Below, piece after piece: positions 51,165 through 59,688 of a DNA stretch of 64,000 nt. Made by a program: the position numbers and the translations under genes. The notes beneath the pieces are model-generated. The model saw nothing but the letters and a program-made list of their open reading frames with translations, searched no databases and had not been told where the DNA came from. The DNA is from Acidiphilium multivorum AIU301 (GTDB taxonomy: Bacteria; Pseudomonadota; Alphaproteobacteria; Acetobacterales; Acetobacteraceae), in the NCBI RefSeq assembly GCF_000202835.1, contig NC_015186.1, positions 62,001-126,000 on the forward strand, written 5' to 3'. Within the stretch, counting starts at the first letter, position 1. Each line of letters starts with the position of its first letter.

Positions 51165-51188
51165 CCGCGCCGGTATCGTCCGGCGCGG
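51165..51188 (+). repeat. Hairpin in the coxS-coxL gap
   Basis: CCGCGCCGG (51165-51173), loop TATCGT, CCGGCGCGG (51180-51188), a perfect 9-bp GC stem. It ends 21 bp before the coxL ATG and is followed by four As, so it is not a plus-strand terminator. Confidence 0.8.
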
Positions 51189-51209
51189 CAAAAATTCGGG
51201 AGATCATCC

Positions 51210-53615
51210 ATGAACGACATGACGCAGCCGCACATCGTGAAGGGCGGCATTGGCGATTCGCCGAAGCGCGTGGAGGACCGCCGGTTTCTGTCGGGCCGCG
51301 GCCATTACACCGATGACATCAACCGCCCGGGGCAGGCCTATGCCGTGTTCCGGCGATCCGACGTGGCGCACGGCAACATCCGCTCGATTGACGCCGGCGC
51401 GGCGCGCGCGATGCCCGGCGTGGTGGCGATCTTTACCGGCGAGGATATCGCAAAGGCCGGGATCGGCGGCGTGCCCTGCGGCTGGCAGATCCATAGCAAG
51501 GACGGTTCCCCTATGGTCGAGCCGCCGCATCCGGTGCTCGCGCAGGGCAAGGTGCGGTATGTCGGCGATGCGGTCGCGATGGTGATCGCCGAGACCGTCG
51601 ACCAGGCAAAGGATGCCGCCGAGGCGCTGGTGGTCAACATCGACCCGCTGCCCGCCGTCTCCAACATGGTCGCGGCGACCGCCGCGGGCGCGCCGCTGGT
51701 GCATGACGACGCCAAGGGCAATGTCTGCTTCGACTGGCATATCGGCGACAAGGACGCGGTGGATGCCGCCTTCGCCAAGGCCTTCAAGGTGGCGAAGATC
51801 GATGTGGTGAACAACCGGCTGGTGCCCAACCCGATCGAGCCGCGTGCGGCGATCGGCGATTTCGACCAGGCGACCGGCGAACACACGCTCTACACCACCA
51901 GCCAGAACCCCCATGTGATCCGCCTGCTGATGGGCGCCTTCGTGCTGCAGATTCCCGAGCACAAGCTGCGCGTCGTGGCGCCGGATGTCGGTGGCGGGTT
52001 CGGGGCGAAGATTTTCCACTATATCGAGGAAGCGGCGGTGACCTGGGCGGCCGCGCAGGTGAACCGTCCGGTGAAATGGACCTGCGAACGCAGCGAATCC
52101 TTCATCACCGACGCCCACGGCCGCGACCATATCACCCACGCCGAGCTGGCGTTGGCCGAGGACGGCGCATTCCTCGGGTTGAGAGTGAAGACGATGGCCA
52201 ATCTCGGCGCCTATCTCTCGACCTTCGCGCCATCGGTCCCGACCTATCTTTCGGCGACGCTGCTTGCCGGCGTCTATACCACGCCCGCGATCTATTCCGA
52301 GGTGAAGGCGATCTTCACCAATACCGTTCCGGTCGATGCCTATCGCGGCGCCGGCCGTCCGGAGACCACGTTCCTGCTCGAACGCCTTGTCGACGTTGCG
52401 GCGAAGACGATGGGGATGGATCGTGTCGCCATCCGCCGGCGCAACTTCATCCCGCCCGATGCCTACCCCTATCAGACGCCGGTCGCACTGCAATATGACA
52501 GCGGCAATCACGAGGCGACGCTTGTCCGCTGCATGGAACTGGCCGACTGGAACGGCTTCGAGGCACGGCGCGCGGAATCGGCGAAGCGCGGCAAGCTGCG
52601 CGGCATCGGCATGTCGACCTATCTCGAGGCCTGCGGCATCGCGCCGTCTGCGGTTGCCGGTGCGCTTGGCGCCAGGGCCGGTCTTTACGAGGTCGCCAAC
52701 GTCAAGGTGCACCCGACCGGATCGGTAACGCTCTATACTGGCACGCACAGCCACGGTCAGGGCCATGAGACGACTTTCGCCCAGCTCGTTGCCGACCAGC
52801 TCGGCGTGCCGTTCGAGCAGGTCGAGATCGTGCATGGCGATACCAGCAAGATCCCGTTCGGCATGGGCACCTATGGCAGCCGCTCGCTTGCCGTGGGCGG
52901 ATCGGCAATCGTCAAGGCAGTCGACAAGATCATTGCCAAGGGCAAGAAGATCGCCGCTCACCTGATGGAAGCCTCGGTTGACGACATCGAATTCAAGGAC
53001 GGCAAGTTCACCGTGGCCGGCACCGACAAGTCGAAAGCCTTCGGCGAGATTGCGCTGACCGCCTATGTGCCGCACAACTATCCGCATGACGAACTCGAGC
53101 CCGGCCTCGACGAGACGGCATTCTACGACCCGAAGAACTTCACCTTCCCCGGCGGGTGCCATATCTGCGAGGTGGAGGTTGATCCCGATACGGGTGTTGT
53201 CAGCTTGCTCAACTTCACTGCCGTCGATGATATCGGCCGTGTGATCAACCCGATGATCGTTCATGGCCAGGTGCATGGCGGCGTTGCTCAGGGTATCGGG
53301 CAGGCGCTGCTCGAACATGCGATCTATGACGAAGCGGGTCAGCTGCTGTCCGGTTCGCTGATGGATTATACGATGCCGCGGGCAGACAATCTCGTGAGCA
53401 TCCATGTCGGCACCGAATCGACGATGTGCACGCATAACCCGCTTGGCGCGAAGGGAGTGGGCGAGGTGGGGGCAATCGGCAGTCCGCCGGCCGTCATCAA
53501 TGCCGTGGTCGACGCGTTGCGTGATTACGGGGTAACGCATGTGGACATGCCGGCCACAGCGCAGAAGATCTGGTCGATCATCAATGCGGCGTCGCCGCGG
53601 ATGGCCGCCGAGTAA
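51210..53615 (+). CDS. coxL: Molybdenum hydroxylase large subunit, form II CO-dehydrogenase-like (CoxL)
   Basis: 801 residues with N-terminal aldehyde oxidase a/b hammerhead domain and a C-terminal molybdopterin-cytosine-dinucleotide domain. The active-site loop reads AYRGAGR (residues 377-383), the form II signature; true aerobic CODH (form I) has AYRCSFR. The base glutamate is in [10 protein letters not shown] (E752). Form II enzymes oxidise aldehydes, purines or other carbonyl compounds and only some are linked with CO. No coxDEFG maturation genes follow. coxM starts 12 bp downstream. Confidence 0.94.
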   Translation: MNDMTQPHIVKGGIGDSPKRVEDRRFLSGRGHYTDDINRPGQAYAVFRRSDVAHGNIRSIDAGAARAMPGVVAIFTGEDIAKAGIGGVPCGWQIHSKDGSPMVEPPHPVLAQGKVRYVGDAVAMVIAETVDQAKDAAEALVVNIDPLPAVSNMVAATAAGAPLVHDDAKGNVCFDWHIGDKDAVDAAFAKAFKVAKIDVVNNRLVPNPIEPRAAIGDFDQATGEHTLYTTSQNPHVIRLLMGAFVLQIPEHKLRVVAPDVGGGFGAKIFHYIEEAAVTWAAAQVNRPVKWTCERSESFITDAHGRDHITHAELALAEDGAFLGLRVKTMANLGAYLSTFAPSVPTYLSATLLAGVYTTPAIYSEVKAIFTNTVPVDAYRGAGRPETTFLLERLVDVAAKTMGMDRVAIRRRNFIPPDAYPYQTPVALQYDSGNHEATLVRCMELADWNGFEARRAESAKRGKLRGIGMSTYLEACGIAPSAVAGALGARAGLYEVANVKVHPTGSVTLYTGTHSHGQGHETTFAQLVADQLGVPFEQVEIVHGDTSKIPFGMGTYGSRSLAVGGSAIVKAVDKIIAKGKKIAAHLMEASVDDIEFKDGKFTVAGTDKSKAFGEIALTAYVPHNYPHDELEPGLDETAFYDPKNFTFPGGCHICEVEVDPDTGVVSLLNFTAVDDIGRVINPMIVHGQVHGGVAQGIGQALLEHAIYDEAGQLLSGSLMDYTMPRADNLVSIHVGTESTMCTHNPLGAKGVGEVGAIGSPPAVINAVVDALRDYGVTHVDMPATAQKIWSIINAASPRMAAE

Positions 53616-53627
53616 CGGAGAGAAGAG

Positions 53628-54422
53628 ATGTACGATTTCAAGTATCAGAAACCGGCTGCCGTGGATGACGCGGTAAAGGCGCTGGCGGCCGATCCCGAGG
53701 CCAAGGCGCTCGCCGGCGGCATGACCTTCATCCCCGTGCTCAAGCAGCGCCTGGCGAAGCCGAGCGCGGTGGTGGATCTCGCAGGATTGGGGCTTTCCGG
53801 CATCCGCCGCGAAGGTAATACGCTGGTTATCAAGGCGATGACCACGCATCGCGAGGTCGCGACATCGAAAGACGTGGCCGATGCGATTCCCGCGCTCGCG
53901 CACCTGGCCAGCCATATCGGCGACCGCCAGGTCCGTTACCGCGGTACGATCGGTGGGTCGCTCGCCAACAACGATCCCTCTGCCTGCTATCCCTCGGCTG
54001 TGCTGGCGCTTGGCGCAACCATCCGCACCACGAAGCGCGAGATCGCGGCGGACGACTATTTCCAGGGCATGTTCACCACCGCGCTCGAGCCGGACGAACT
54101 GATCACCGAGGTCTCGTTCCCGATCCCCGAGAAGGCGGCTTATGAGAAGTTCCCGAACCCGGCGTCGCGCTACGCGATGGTCGGCGTGTTTGTGGCAAAG
54201 AACGCGGGCGGCGTACGGGTTGCCGTGACCGGCGCCGGGAATAATGGTGTTTTTCGCCATACCGCGATGGAGCAGGCGCTGTCGGCGCATTTCGCTCCCG
54301 ACGCGATCAGCGGCGTGAAGACACCGGAAGAGGATATGAGCAGCGACATCCATGCCAGCGCCGCGTATCGGGCGCATCTTGTGGGCGTGATGGCGCGGCG
54401 GGCTGTTGCGGCCTGCGGCTAG
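53628..54422 (+). CDS. coxM: Molybdenum hydroxylase FAD-binding medium subunit (CoxM-like)
   Basis: 264 residues, somewhat short of the usual 285-290. FAD-binding motifs KALAGGMTFIPVLKQRLAKP and later ASHIGDRQVRYRGTIGGSLANNDPSACYPSAVLAL (TIGG motif) are conserved, followed by the CO-dehydrogenase flavoprotein C-terminal domain. It hands electrons to the respiratory chain. Last gene of coxSLM; an intrinsic terminator lies 22 bp after the stop. Confidence 0.94.
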   Translation: MYDFKYQKPAAVDDAVKALAADPEAKALAGGMTFIPVLKQRLAKPSAVVDLAGLGLSGIRREGNTLVIKAMTTHREVATSKDVADAIPALAHLASHIGDRQVRYRGTIGGSLANNDPSACYPSAVLALGATIRTTKREIAADDYFQGMFTTALEPDELITEVSFPIPEKAAYEKFPNPASRYAMVGVFVAKNAGGVRVAVTGAGNNGVFRHTAMEQALSAHFAPDAISGVKTPEEDMSSDIHASAAYRAHLVGVMARRAVAACG

Positions 54423-54444
54423 CCGGTTCAGGTTGGTATCCGGG

Positions 54445-54471
54445 AAAGGGCGGCATCAAGCCGCCCTTTTT
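54445..54471 (+). terminator. Intrinsic terminator after coxM
   Basis: GGGCGGC/GCCGCCC stem extended by AAA/TTT, 5-nt loop ATCAA, then a run of five Ts (54467-54471). It separates coxSLM from pqqA. Confidence 0.92.
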
Positions 54472-54543
54472 CGTGATGTAGGGATTGTGACCGTAACGCT
54501 GTCCCGTTTTGTTACAACCGGGAATGTGGCGCCCAATTCGCAC

Positions 54544-54571
54544 TTGCGTCAGGACCGACATGTCGTATTGT
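54544..54571 (+). promoter_or_regulatory. Candidate pqqA promoter with inverted repeat
   Basis: TTGCGT (54544-54549), 16 bp, TATTGT (54566-54571). The inverted repeat CCGACA/TGTCGG (54555-54560 and 54569-54574) surrounds the -10. This places the transcript start about 65 nt before pqqA. Confidence 0.35.
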
Positions 54572-54644
54572 CGGCATACTTCGCATGTTGCGGAGAGAAA
54601 AGCGGAAAACGCGTTTGAACCACAACGTTCCAGGAGATACATCC

Positions 54645-54722
54645 ATGTGGACCAAGCCGAAGCTCGTCGAAATCGCCGTTGGCACCGAAATCAACTGCTA
54701 CGCCTGCGCTGATCTCGACTGA
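54645..54722 (+). CDS. pqqA: PQQ precursor peptide PqqA
   Basis: A 25-residue ribosomally made peptide, MWTKPKLVEIAVGTEINCYA followed by CADLD. The conserved Glu (E15) and Tyr (Y19) in E-INC-Y are the residues that PqqE crosslinks to build the cofactor. Typical PqqA peptides have 22-29 residues and start MxWxKP. CAGGAG lies 8 nt upstream. pqqB starts 59 bp later. Confidence 0.95.
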   Translation: MWTKPKLVEIAVGTEINCYACADLD

Positions 54723-54781
54723 TCTGAACACAAGGTGCCGGAGCCGGTGCCTCGCGCCGGTTCCGGCGATCTATCAAATCC

Positions 54782-55705
54782 ATGAAGATCATCATTCTCG
54801 GCGCCGCCGCTGGAGGCGGCTTTCCGCAGTGGAACTGTGCCTGCGGCAATTGCGCGCGGGCGCGTTGTGGCGATCCGGCAGCGAAGTCGCGGACCCAGGC
54901 CGCGCTGGCCGTCAGCGTCAACGACTCGGATTATGTGATCTTTAACGCCTCTCCGGATCTGCGCGGGCAGATCCTTGCGACCCCCGCACTTCAGCCTCGT
55001 TCCGGACTGCGCGACAGTCCCATTGCGGCAGCGGTACTGACGGGAGGGGATGTCGACTTCACGGCCGGTCTGCTCAATCTGCGCGAGGGGCATCGGTTCG
55101 GCCTGTATGCGGGCCGGCGGATTTTTGACTTGCTCGGTGACAGCCAGATTTTCCGCGTGCTGGATGCCGGCCTGGTACCGCGCCGCGAGCTTCCGGTCGA
55201 TGTGCCGACGCGGCTTGCCAACGGCGTGGGGCAGGATCTCGGAATCACCGTGGAAGCCTTCGTGGTACCAGGCAAGGTGGCACTTTATGCCGAGGATGTG
55301 AGCCGCGCGGATTTCGGCTCGTCCGAGGGCGACACGATCGGGCTGCGCATTGCCGACGATCATGGCAGGGCGTTCTTCTATATCCCTAGCTGCGCCAGGG
55401 TTTCGGAGGATGTGGCAAGACGGGTGCGCGGTGCGGCGCTCGTGCTGTTCGACGGCACGCTTTGGCACGACAATGAAATGATCGAGGCTGGTCTGATGCC
55501 CAAGACAGGTGCGCGGATGGGGCATATCAGCGTCAGCGGGCCTGAGGGATCGATCGCTGCGTTCGCCGGGCTCGATGTCGCGCGGAAGGTGTTTGTTCAT
55601 GTCAATAACAGCAATCCGATGATTCTTGACGACACGCCGGAGCGCGCCGAGGCGGAGCGCGCAGGGTGGATCGTGGCCCATGACGGGATGGAGATCGTGC
55701 TATGA
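54782..55705 (+). CDS. pqqB: PQQ biosynthesis hydroxylase PqqB
   Basis: 307-residue metallo-beta-lactamase-fold protein with the N-terminal IIILGAAAGGGFPQWNCACGNCARAR, characteristic of PqqB with its CxCxxC zinc site, and GLYAGRRIFDLL, DGTLWHDNEMI and MGHISVSGPEG further on. It hydroxylates the crosslinked precursor. It overlaps pqqC by 4 nt. Confidence 0.97.
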   Translation: MKIIILGAAAGGGFPQWNCACGNCARARCGDPAAKSRTQAALAVSVNDSDYVIFNASPDLRGQILATPALQPRSGLRDSPIAAAVLTGGDVDFTAGLLNLREGHRFGLYAGRRIFDLLGDSQIFRVLDAGLVPRRELPVDVPTRLANGVGQDLGITVEAFVVPGKVALYAEDVSRADFGSSEGDTIGLRIADDHGRAFFYIPSCARVSEDVARRVRGAALVLFDGTLWHDNEMIEAGLMPKTGARMGHISVSGPEGSIAAFAGLDVARKVFVHVNNSNPMILDDTPERAEAERAGWIVAHDGMEIVL

Positions 55706-56442
55706 CGGTGCTGATGAGTCCGGACGAACTGGAAGCCGCGCTCCGCGCAGTGGGTGCGGCGCGGTACCACAACCGCCATCCGTTCCATCAGCTCCTGCAC
55801 GGCGGGAAACTGGATAAGCGGCAGGTTCAGGCTTGGGCGCTCAATCGCTACTGTTATCAGGCGGCGATTCCGATCAAGGATGCCACGCTGATCGCCCGCA
55901 CTGATGATTCCGAGTTGCGCCGGATCTGGCGCCAGCGCCTTGTCGATCACGACGGCACGCAACCGGGAGAGGGCGGCATCGTCCGCTGGCTGGCTCTCGC
56001 CGAGGGGCTGGGACTCGATCGCGACATGGTCATCAGCGAGCGCCGTGCCCTCCCGGCGACGCGGTTCGCCGTGCGCGCCTATGTCGATTTCGTGCGCGAC
56101 CGCTCGTTGCTGGAGGCCGTGGCGTCGTCGCTGACGGAAATGTTCTCGCCGACGATCATTTCCGAGCGCGTTTCCGGCATGCTTGCCAATTACGACTTCA
56201 TCACGAGGGAAACGCTGGCCTACTTCAATGCGCGTCTCGACCAGGCGCCGCGCGACGCCGATTTCGCGCTCGACTACGTCAAGCGCCATGCCCGCACGCC
56301 GGAGCAGCAGCAGGCGGCCATCGCGGCGCTGACATTCAAGTGCGATGTGCTCTGGGCGCAACTCGACGCGCTGCACCATGCCTATGTCAGCCCGGGGCTG
56401 ATCCCGCCCGGGGCGTTCGGCCATGATGGTATCTGGTCGTGA
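55702..56442 (+). CDS. pqqC: Pyrroloquinoline-quinone synthase PqqC
   Basis: 246-residue cofactorless oxidase that closes the ring and performs the final eight-electron oxidation. Helical bundle with YHNRHPFHQLLHGGKLDKRQVQAWALNRYCYQAAIPIKDA and TEMFSPTIISERVSGML, both diagnostic. It overlaps pqqB and pqqD by 4 nt (GTGA at pqqD). Confidence 0.97.
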   Translation: MTVLMSPDELEAALRAVGAARYHNRHPFHQLLHGGKLDKRQVQAWALNRYCYQAAIPIKDATLIARTDDSELRRIWRQRLVDHDGTQPGEGGIVRWLALAEGLGLDRDMVISERRALPATRFAVRAYVDFVRDRSLLEAVASSLTEMFSPTIISERVSGMLANYDFITRETLAYFNARLDQAPRDADFALDYVKRHARTPEQQQAAIAALTFKCDVLWAQLDALHHAYVSPGLIPPGAFGHDGIWS

Positions 56443-56714
56443 CACTCACTGCTGACAGCGTGCCGCATCTGCCGCGGCACGTCAGGTTTCGCTTCGATGC
56501 AGCACGCAACTGCCACGTCCTGCTCGCCCCCGAGATGGTCATCATGCCGGATGCGATTGCGGTAGCGATTCTCGATGCGGTTGATGGCATAGCCAGCGTC
56601 GGCGCGATCGCCGATACGCTTGCCGCGCGCTATGAGGCGCCGCGCGAGGCGGTGCTGGCGGATTGCATCGAGATGCTTAACGATCTCGCGAGGAAAGGGA
56701 TGATCGCGTCATGA
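56439..56714 (+). CDS. pqqD: PqqA-binding peptide chaperone PqqD
   Basis: 91 residues from GTG at 56439. Winged-helix RRE domain: RFRFDAARNCHVLLAPEMVIMPDAIAVAIL, then a C-terminal helix DCIEMLNDLARKGMIAS. It presents PqqA to the radical SAM enzyme PqqE. Coupled by 4-nt overlaps on both sides. Confidence 0.96.
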   Translation: MTLTADSVPHLPRHVRFRFDAARNCHVLLAPEMVIMPDAIAVAILDAVDGIASVGAIADTLAARYEAPREAVLADCIEMLNDLARKGMIAS

Positions 56715-57832
56715 ACGATCTCGCACCCGCCACGGTGAATGCAACACGGCATGCACCCGCGCCGCCGCTCGCGATGCTGATGGAACTCACGCATCGTTGT
56801 CCGCTCAAATGCCCGTATTGCTCGAACCCGCTCGCCATGGACCGCGCGCGCGACGAGATGAGCACCGAAACATGGAAGCGCGTGATTAGCGAGGCGGCGG
56901 CGCTTGGCGCGCTGCAAGGGCATTTCTCGGGTGGCGAACCCATGGTGCGGGACGATCTGGTGGAGCTGGTCCGCCATGCGCATCGCGAGGGACTTTATAC
57001 CAATCTGATCACCTCGGCGGTGCTGCTCGACAAGCGCCGGATGGATGAACTGGCCGAGGCCGGACTGGATCATGTGCAAATCAGCTTCCAGGGATCCGAG
57101 ACTGCGTTAGCTGACCATATCGCAGGGTTGAGACATGCACATGTGAAGAAGCTCGCCGCGGCGCGGCTGGTGCGGGGCGCAGGCCTGGCCCTGACGGTGA
57201 ACGCCGTGATGCACCGGCGCAACCTGCACCAGTTGCCGGCGATGCTCGACCTTGCGGTCGAGGCCGGGGCGCAGCGGATAGAGGTCGCGCATGTACAGTA
57301 CTACGGCTGGGCGTTGAAGAACCGCGCGGCCCTGATTCCGACCCGTGCGCAGCTCGACGAGGCGACGCGCATCGTCGAGGTCGCGCGTCAGAAGCTCGAA
57401 GGCGTGCTGAACATCGACTATGTCGTGCCCGACTATTACGCATCTCGCCCCAAGGCCTGCATGGGCGGCTGGGCGCGGCGGTTCTTCAATGTGACGCCGT
57501 CGGGAAAGGTGCTGCCGTGTCATGCTGCGGAAACCATCGGTCATCTGCATTTCGACACGGTTCAGGAGAAGTCGCTTGCCGAGATCTGGGCGCATTCCGA
57601 GGCGTTCAACGTCTATCGCGGCACGGAGTGGATGCCCGAGCCATGCAAGGGCTGCGATCGCGCGGAGATCGACTGGGGTGGATGCCGCTGCCAAGCGCTG
57701 GCCCTGACGGGTGATGCCGCGGCAACGGACCCTGCCTGCGGCCTCTCGCCGCATCACGCGATGATGAAGGAACTCGCTGTAGCGGAAAGCGCAGCGGGTG
57801 CCGAGGATTTCGCCTACCGGATGATTTCGTAG
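56711..57832 (+). CDS. pqqE: PqqA peptide cyclase PqqE (radical SAM)
   Basis: 373 residues. Radical SAM cluster motif in THRCPLKCPYCSNPL (CxxxCxxC), SGGEPMVRDDLVELV, and a C-terminal SPASM domain with cysteines in ACMGGWARR, LPCHAAE and EPCKGCDRAEIDWGGCRCQA. It forms the Glu-Tyr carbon-carbon bond in PqqA. The last 19 bases overlap the 3' end of rlmB on the other strand. Confidence 0.97.
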   Translation: MNDLAPATVNATRHAPAPPLAMLMELTHRCPLKCPYCSNPLAMDRARDEMSTETWKRVISEAAALGALQGHFSGGEPMVRDDLVELVRHAHREGLYTNLITSAVLLDKRRMDELAEAGLDHVQISFQGSETALADHIAGLRHAHVKKLAAARLVRGAGLALTVNAVMHRRNLHQLPAMLDLAVEAGAQRIEVAHVQYYGWALKNRAALIPTRAQLDEATRIVEVARQKLEGVLNIDYVVPDYYASRPKACMGGWARRFFNVTPSGKVLPCHAAETIGHLHFDTVQEKSLAEIWAHSEAFNVYRGTEWMPEPCKGCDRAEIDWGGCRCQALALTGDAAATDPACGLSPHHAMMKELAVAESAAGAEDFAYRMIS

Positions 57833-58644
57833 AGCGCCACGGCCGCGGCTGCTGACACATTAAGGCTTTCCATTCCGCCCGGCATCGGCAGCGAGACAAG
57901 TTCGTCGCAGGTTTCGCGGGTCAGGCGGCGCAGCCCTTCGCCCTCGGCCCCGAGCACCAGGGCGGCACGACGGTTGCCGATCGCGTCGCGCGACAGATGC
58001 GACAATCCTGCCGCATCGAGCCCCATGACCCACAGACCCGCCGCCTTTAGCGCGATCAGCGCCCGAGCGATGTTCACTGTGCGTAGCAGCGGTATCCGTT
58101 CCAGCGCGCCGGAAGCTGCCTTGGCGAGTGCACCGCCCTCCTCTGGGGCATTGCGTTCCTGCGCAATGACCATTGCCGCGCCGAAGGCCTGGGCTGAGCG
58201 CAGGATCGCCCCGACATTGCGCGGGTCGGTGATCTGATCGAGCACGAGAACCGGGCCCGGACGTTTGAGTGCGTCGTTCAGCGATGGCGGCACCAGGGGA
58301 TCGGCCTGCAGGGCAACGCCCTGATGCACGATACCGCGGCCAAGCATCTGGTCGAGTCGATCGCGCTCGATCCGCTCGGGTTGAATCGGCCATGGATGCG
58401 GTAGGCGCCCGGCGAGTGCGGCTTCGCCTTCCTCGGTAACAACGAGGCGGCGCAGCCTGCGGGCGGGATTCGCAAGCGCCGCCTCGACGGAATGCAATCC
58501 ATAGAGCCAAAGCCCACCGGCGGATGATGCGGGTCGCCGGTCACGCGGCGCATCGCCTTGTGACCGCCTGTGAGGATGCGGGCCGCGAGGAAGTTTGTGG
58601 CGGCCACCGTTGCCAGCCTTTCCGTGAGAGTCGCGCTTGTCCAT
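57814..58644 (-). CDS. rlmB: SpoU-family 23S rRNA 2'-O-methyltransferase (RlmB-like)
   Basis: 276 residues. A basic, low-complexity N-terminal tail of about 40 residues precedes the substrate-binding domain (LYGLHSVEAALANPARRLRRLVV). The SPOUT domain has DQITDPRNVGAILRSAQAFGA, LVLGAEGEGLRRLTRETCDELVSLPM and GMESLNVSAAAAVALYEI, the three knot motifs. It probably methylates G2251 of 23S rRNA or a related site. It converges with pqqE, overlapping by 19 nt. Confidence 0.92.
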   Translation of the reverse strand: MDKRDSHGKAGNGGRHKLPRGPHPHRRSQGDAPRDRRPASSAGGLWLYGLHSVEAALANPARRLRRLVVTEEGEAALAGRLPHPWPIQPERIERDRLDQMLGRGIVHQGVALQADPLVPPSLNDALKRPGPVLVLDQITDPRNVGAILRSAQAFGAAMVIAQERNAPEEGGALAKAASGALERIPLLRTVNIARALIALKAAGLWVMGLDAAGLSHLSRDAIGNRRAALVLGAEGEGLRRLTRETCDELVSLPMPGGMESLNVSAAAAVALYEIIR

Positions 58645-58709
58645 GGCGGCTCTCTAGCCTGCGACCACCGATGTTGACAACGCCGGCGCGATCGAAGATT
58701 ACGGGCGGC

Positions 58710-58795
58710 GGAGAGGTGCCCGAGTGGCTAAAGGGGGCGGACTGTAATTCCGCTGGCGCACGCCTACGTTGGTTCGAATCCAACCCTCTCCACCA
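58710..58795 (+). tRNA. tRNA-Tyr (anticodon GTA)
   Basis: Class II tRNA with long variable arm. Acceptor GGAGAGG/CCTCTCC, D arm starting GCCCGAGTGGCTAAAGGGGGC, anticodon loop CTGTAAT, T arm GTTGG/CCAAC with TTCGAAT. CCA is encoded (58793-58795). Confidence 0.97.
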
Positions 58796-59688
58796 TCTCC
58801 CGATGAACTGAACCGGATGGATGCCTTGCAGCTTGCATGGCAAATCGTTCAGTCGTCAATTGTATGCGCGGAAACCCATATATTTCTGGGGTAAAATATC
58901 AATCATTATGAAATATAATCGTCAAAAATATTTCATAGTGATTGTATTCGATGCGTAATAAAAAATAATTCTGAAAAATTCTTCAACAAATTGAATAATC
59001 GGAGTTACTCTACGACGCTATAACGCGTTCGCCTTTCGAGGGGAGCTGCGGATGTCTGAGATTCTTGATCCTCGATACTACAGGCTCGTCGCGCCGGTTA
59101 ACGTATGGGTATGCATAGGCCGGGCACGAGCGGAGCGCTCCGGCGGGCGTGCGGGGGCCATGCATCCAATCTACCTGGCTGCGGGCCTGTTGCCCGGCGA
59201 TGAACTCGTTGAATACTGGCGTGAGGCCTTCGTGGTCTTCGCCGAGGGGATGGAGCGCTGGCCCGTTCAGTTTGAAACCCCTTTCGATCGCGATGAGGGC
59301 ATCCGCAATCAACCGACTGTTGGAAAATCGGTTCCGGAGGGAATCCGGCAGTTTTGTCTGCGACCGTTGCCAGGGGGCCCGCGTCACCGGGCACAGGAGC
59401 AGGCCCCCGCCGATCAGAACCGGCACCCGGTGCAGGCAAGTCGCGTGGTGCGGCTAGATCCCGACGTGGAAGGTAATCAAGCCCGCATGTTTCGAAGCCC
59501 GGTAATGGCGACCCAGTATCTTGCCGGTACGCTGCTGGGCCTCCGTCTGACCCGGCAGTTTCGGCCAGACGTTGCCCACCATGCTCCCAAACGGTGGCTT
59601 GCCGCATCATGACCGGCACTGTTCCGGCTCACGACCACAGTCGTTGAGACATGACGGCGTCAACTACGGGTAATGATCCGGGCGATGG
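58796..59688. other. Gene-poor gap with an AT-rich island after tRNA-Tyr
   Basis: About 890 bp with no recognised gene. The first part (roughly 58850-59010) is strikingly AT-rich and carries a 17-bp inverted repeat (58900-58916 and 58928-58944, one mismatch, 11-bp spacer). The rest is GC-rich. A plus-strand frame 59052-59612 (186 codons) has a good ribosome site (GAGGGGAG), but its sequence resembles no family and becomes Arg/Pro-rich. Minus-strand frames 59010-59426 and 59098-59619 overlap it. None can be preferred; the segment may be a decayed insertion next to the tRNA. Confidence 0.5.

Noticed and set aside
51204-54377. A 1057-codon open frame on the minus strand across coxL and coxM
   Set aside because: It is the antisense shadow of clearly real genes with cluster and active-site motifs. 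In GC-rich DNA the complementary frame often lacks stops. Its translation is rich in His, Arg and Ala without domain features.
59052-59612. A 186-codon plus-strand frame with a good ribosome site in the gap after tRNA-Tyr
   Set aside because: Sequence resembles no family, later half is Arg/Pro-rich, and two minus-strand frames of similar length overlap it. Described as part of the gap rather than called as a gene.
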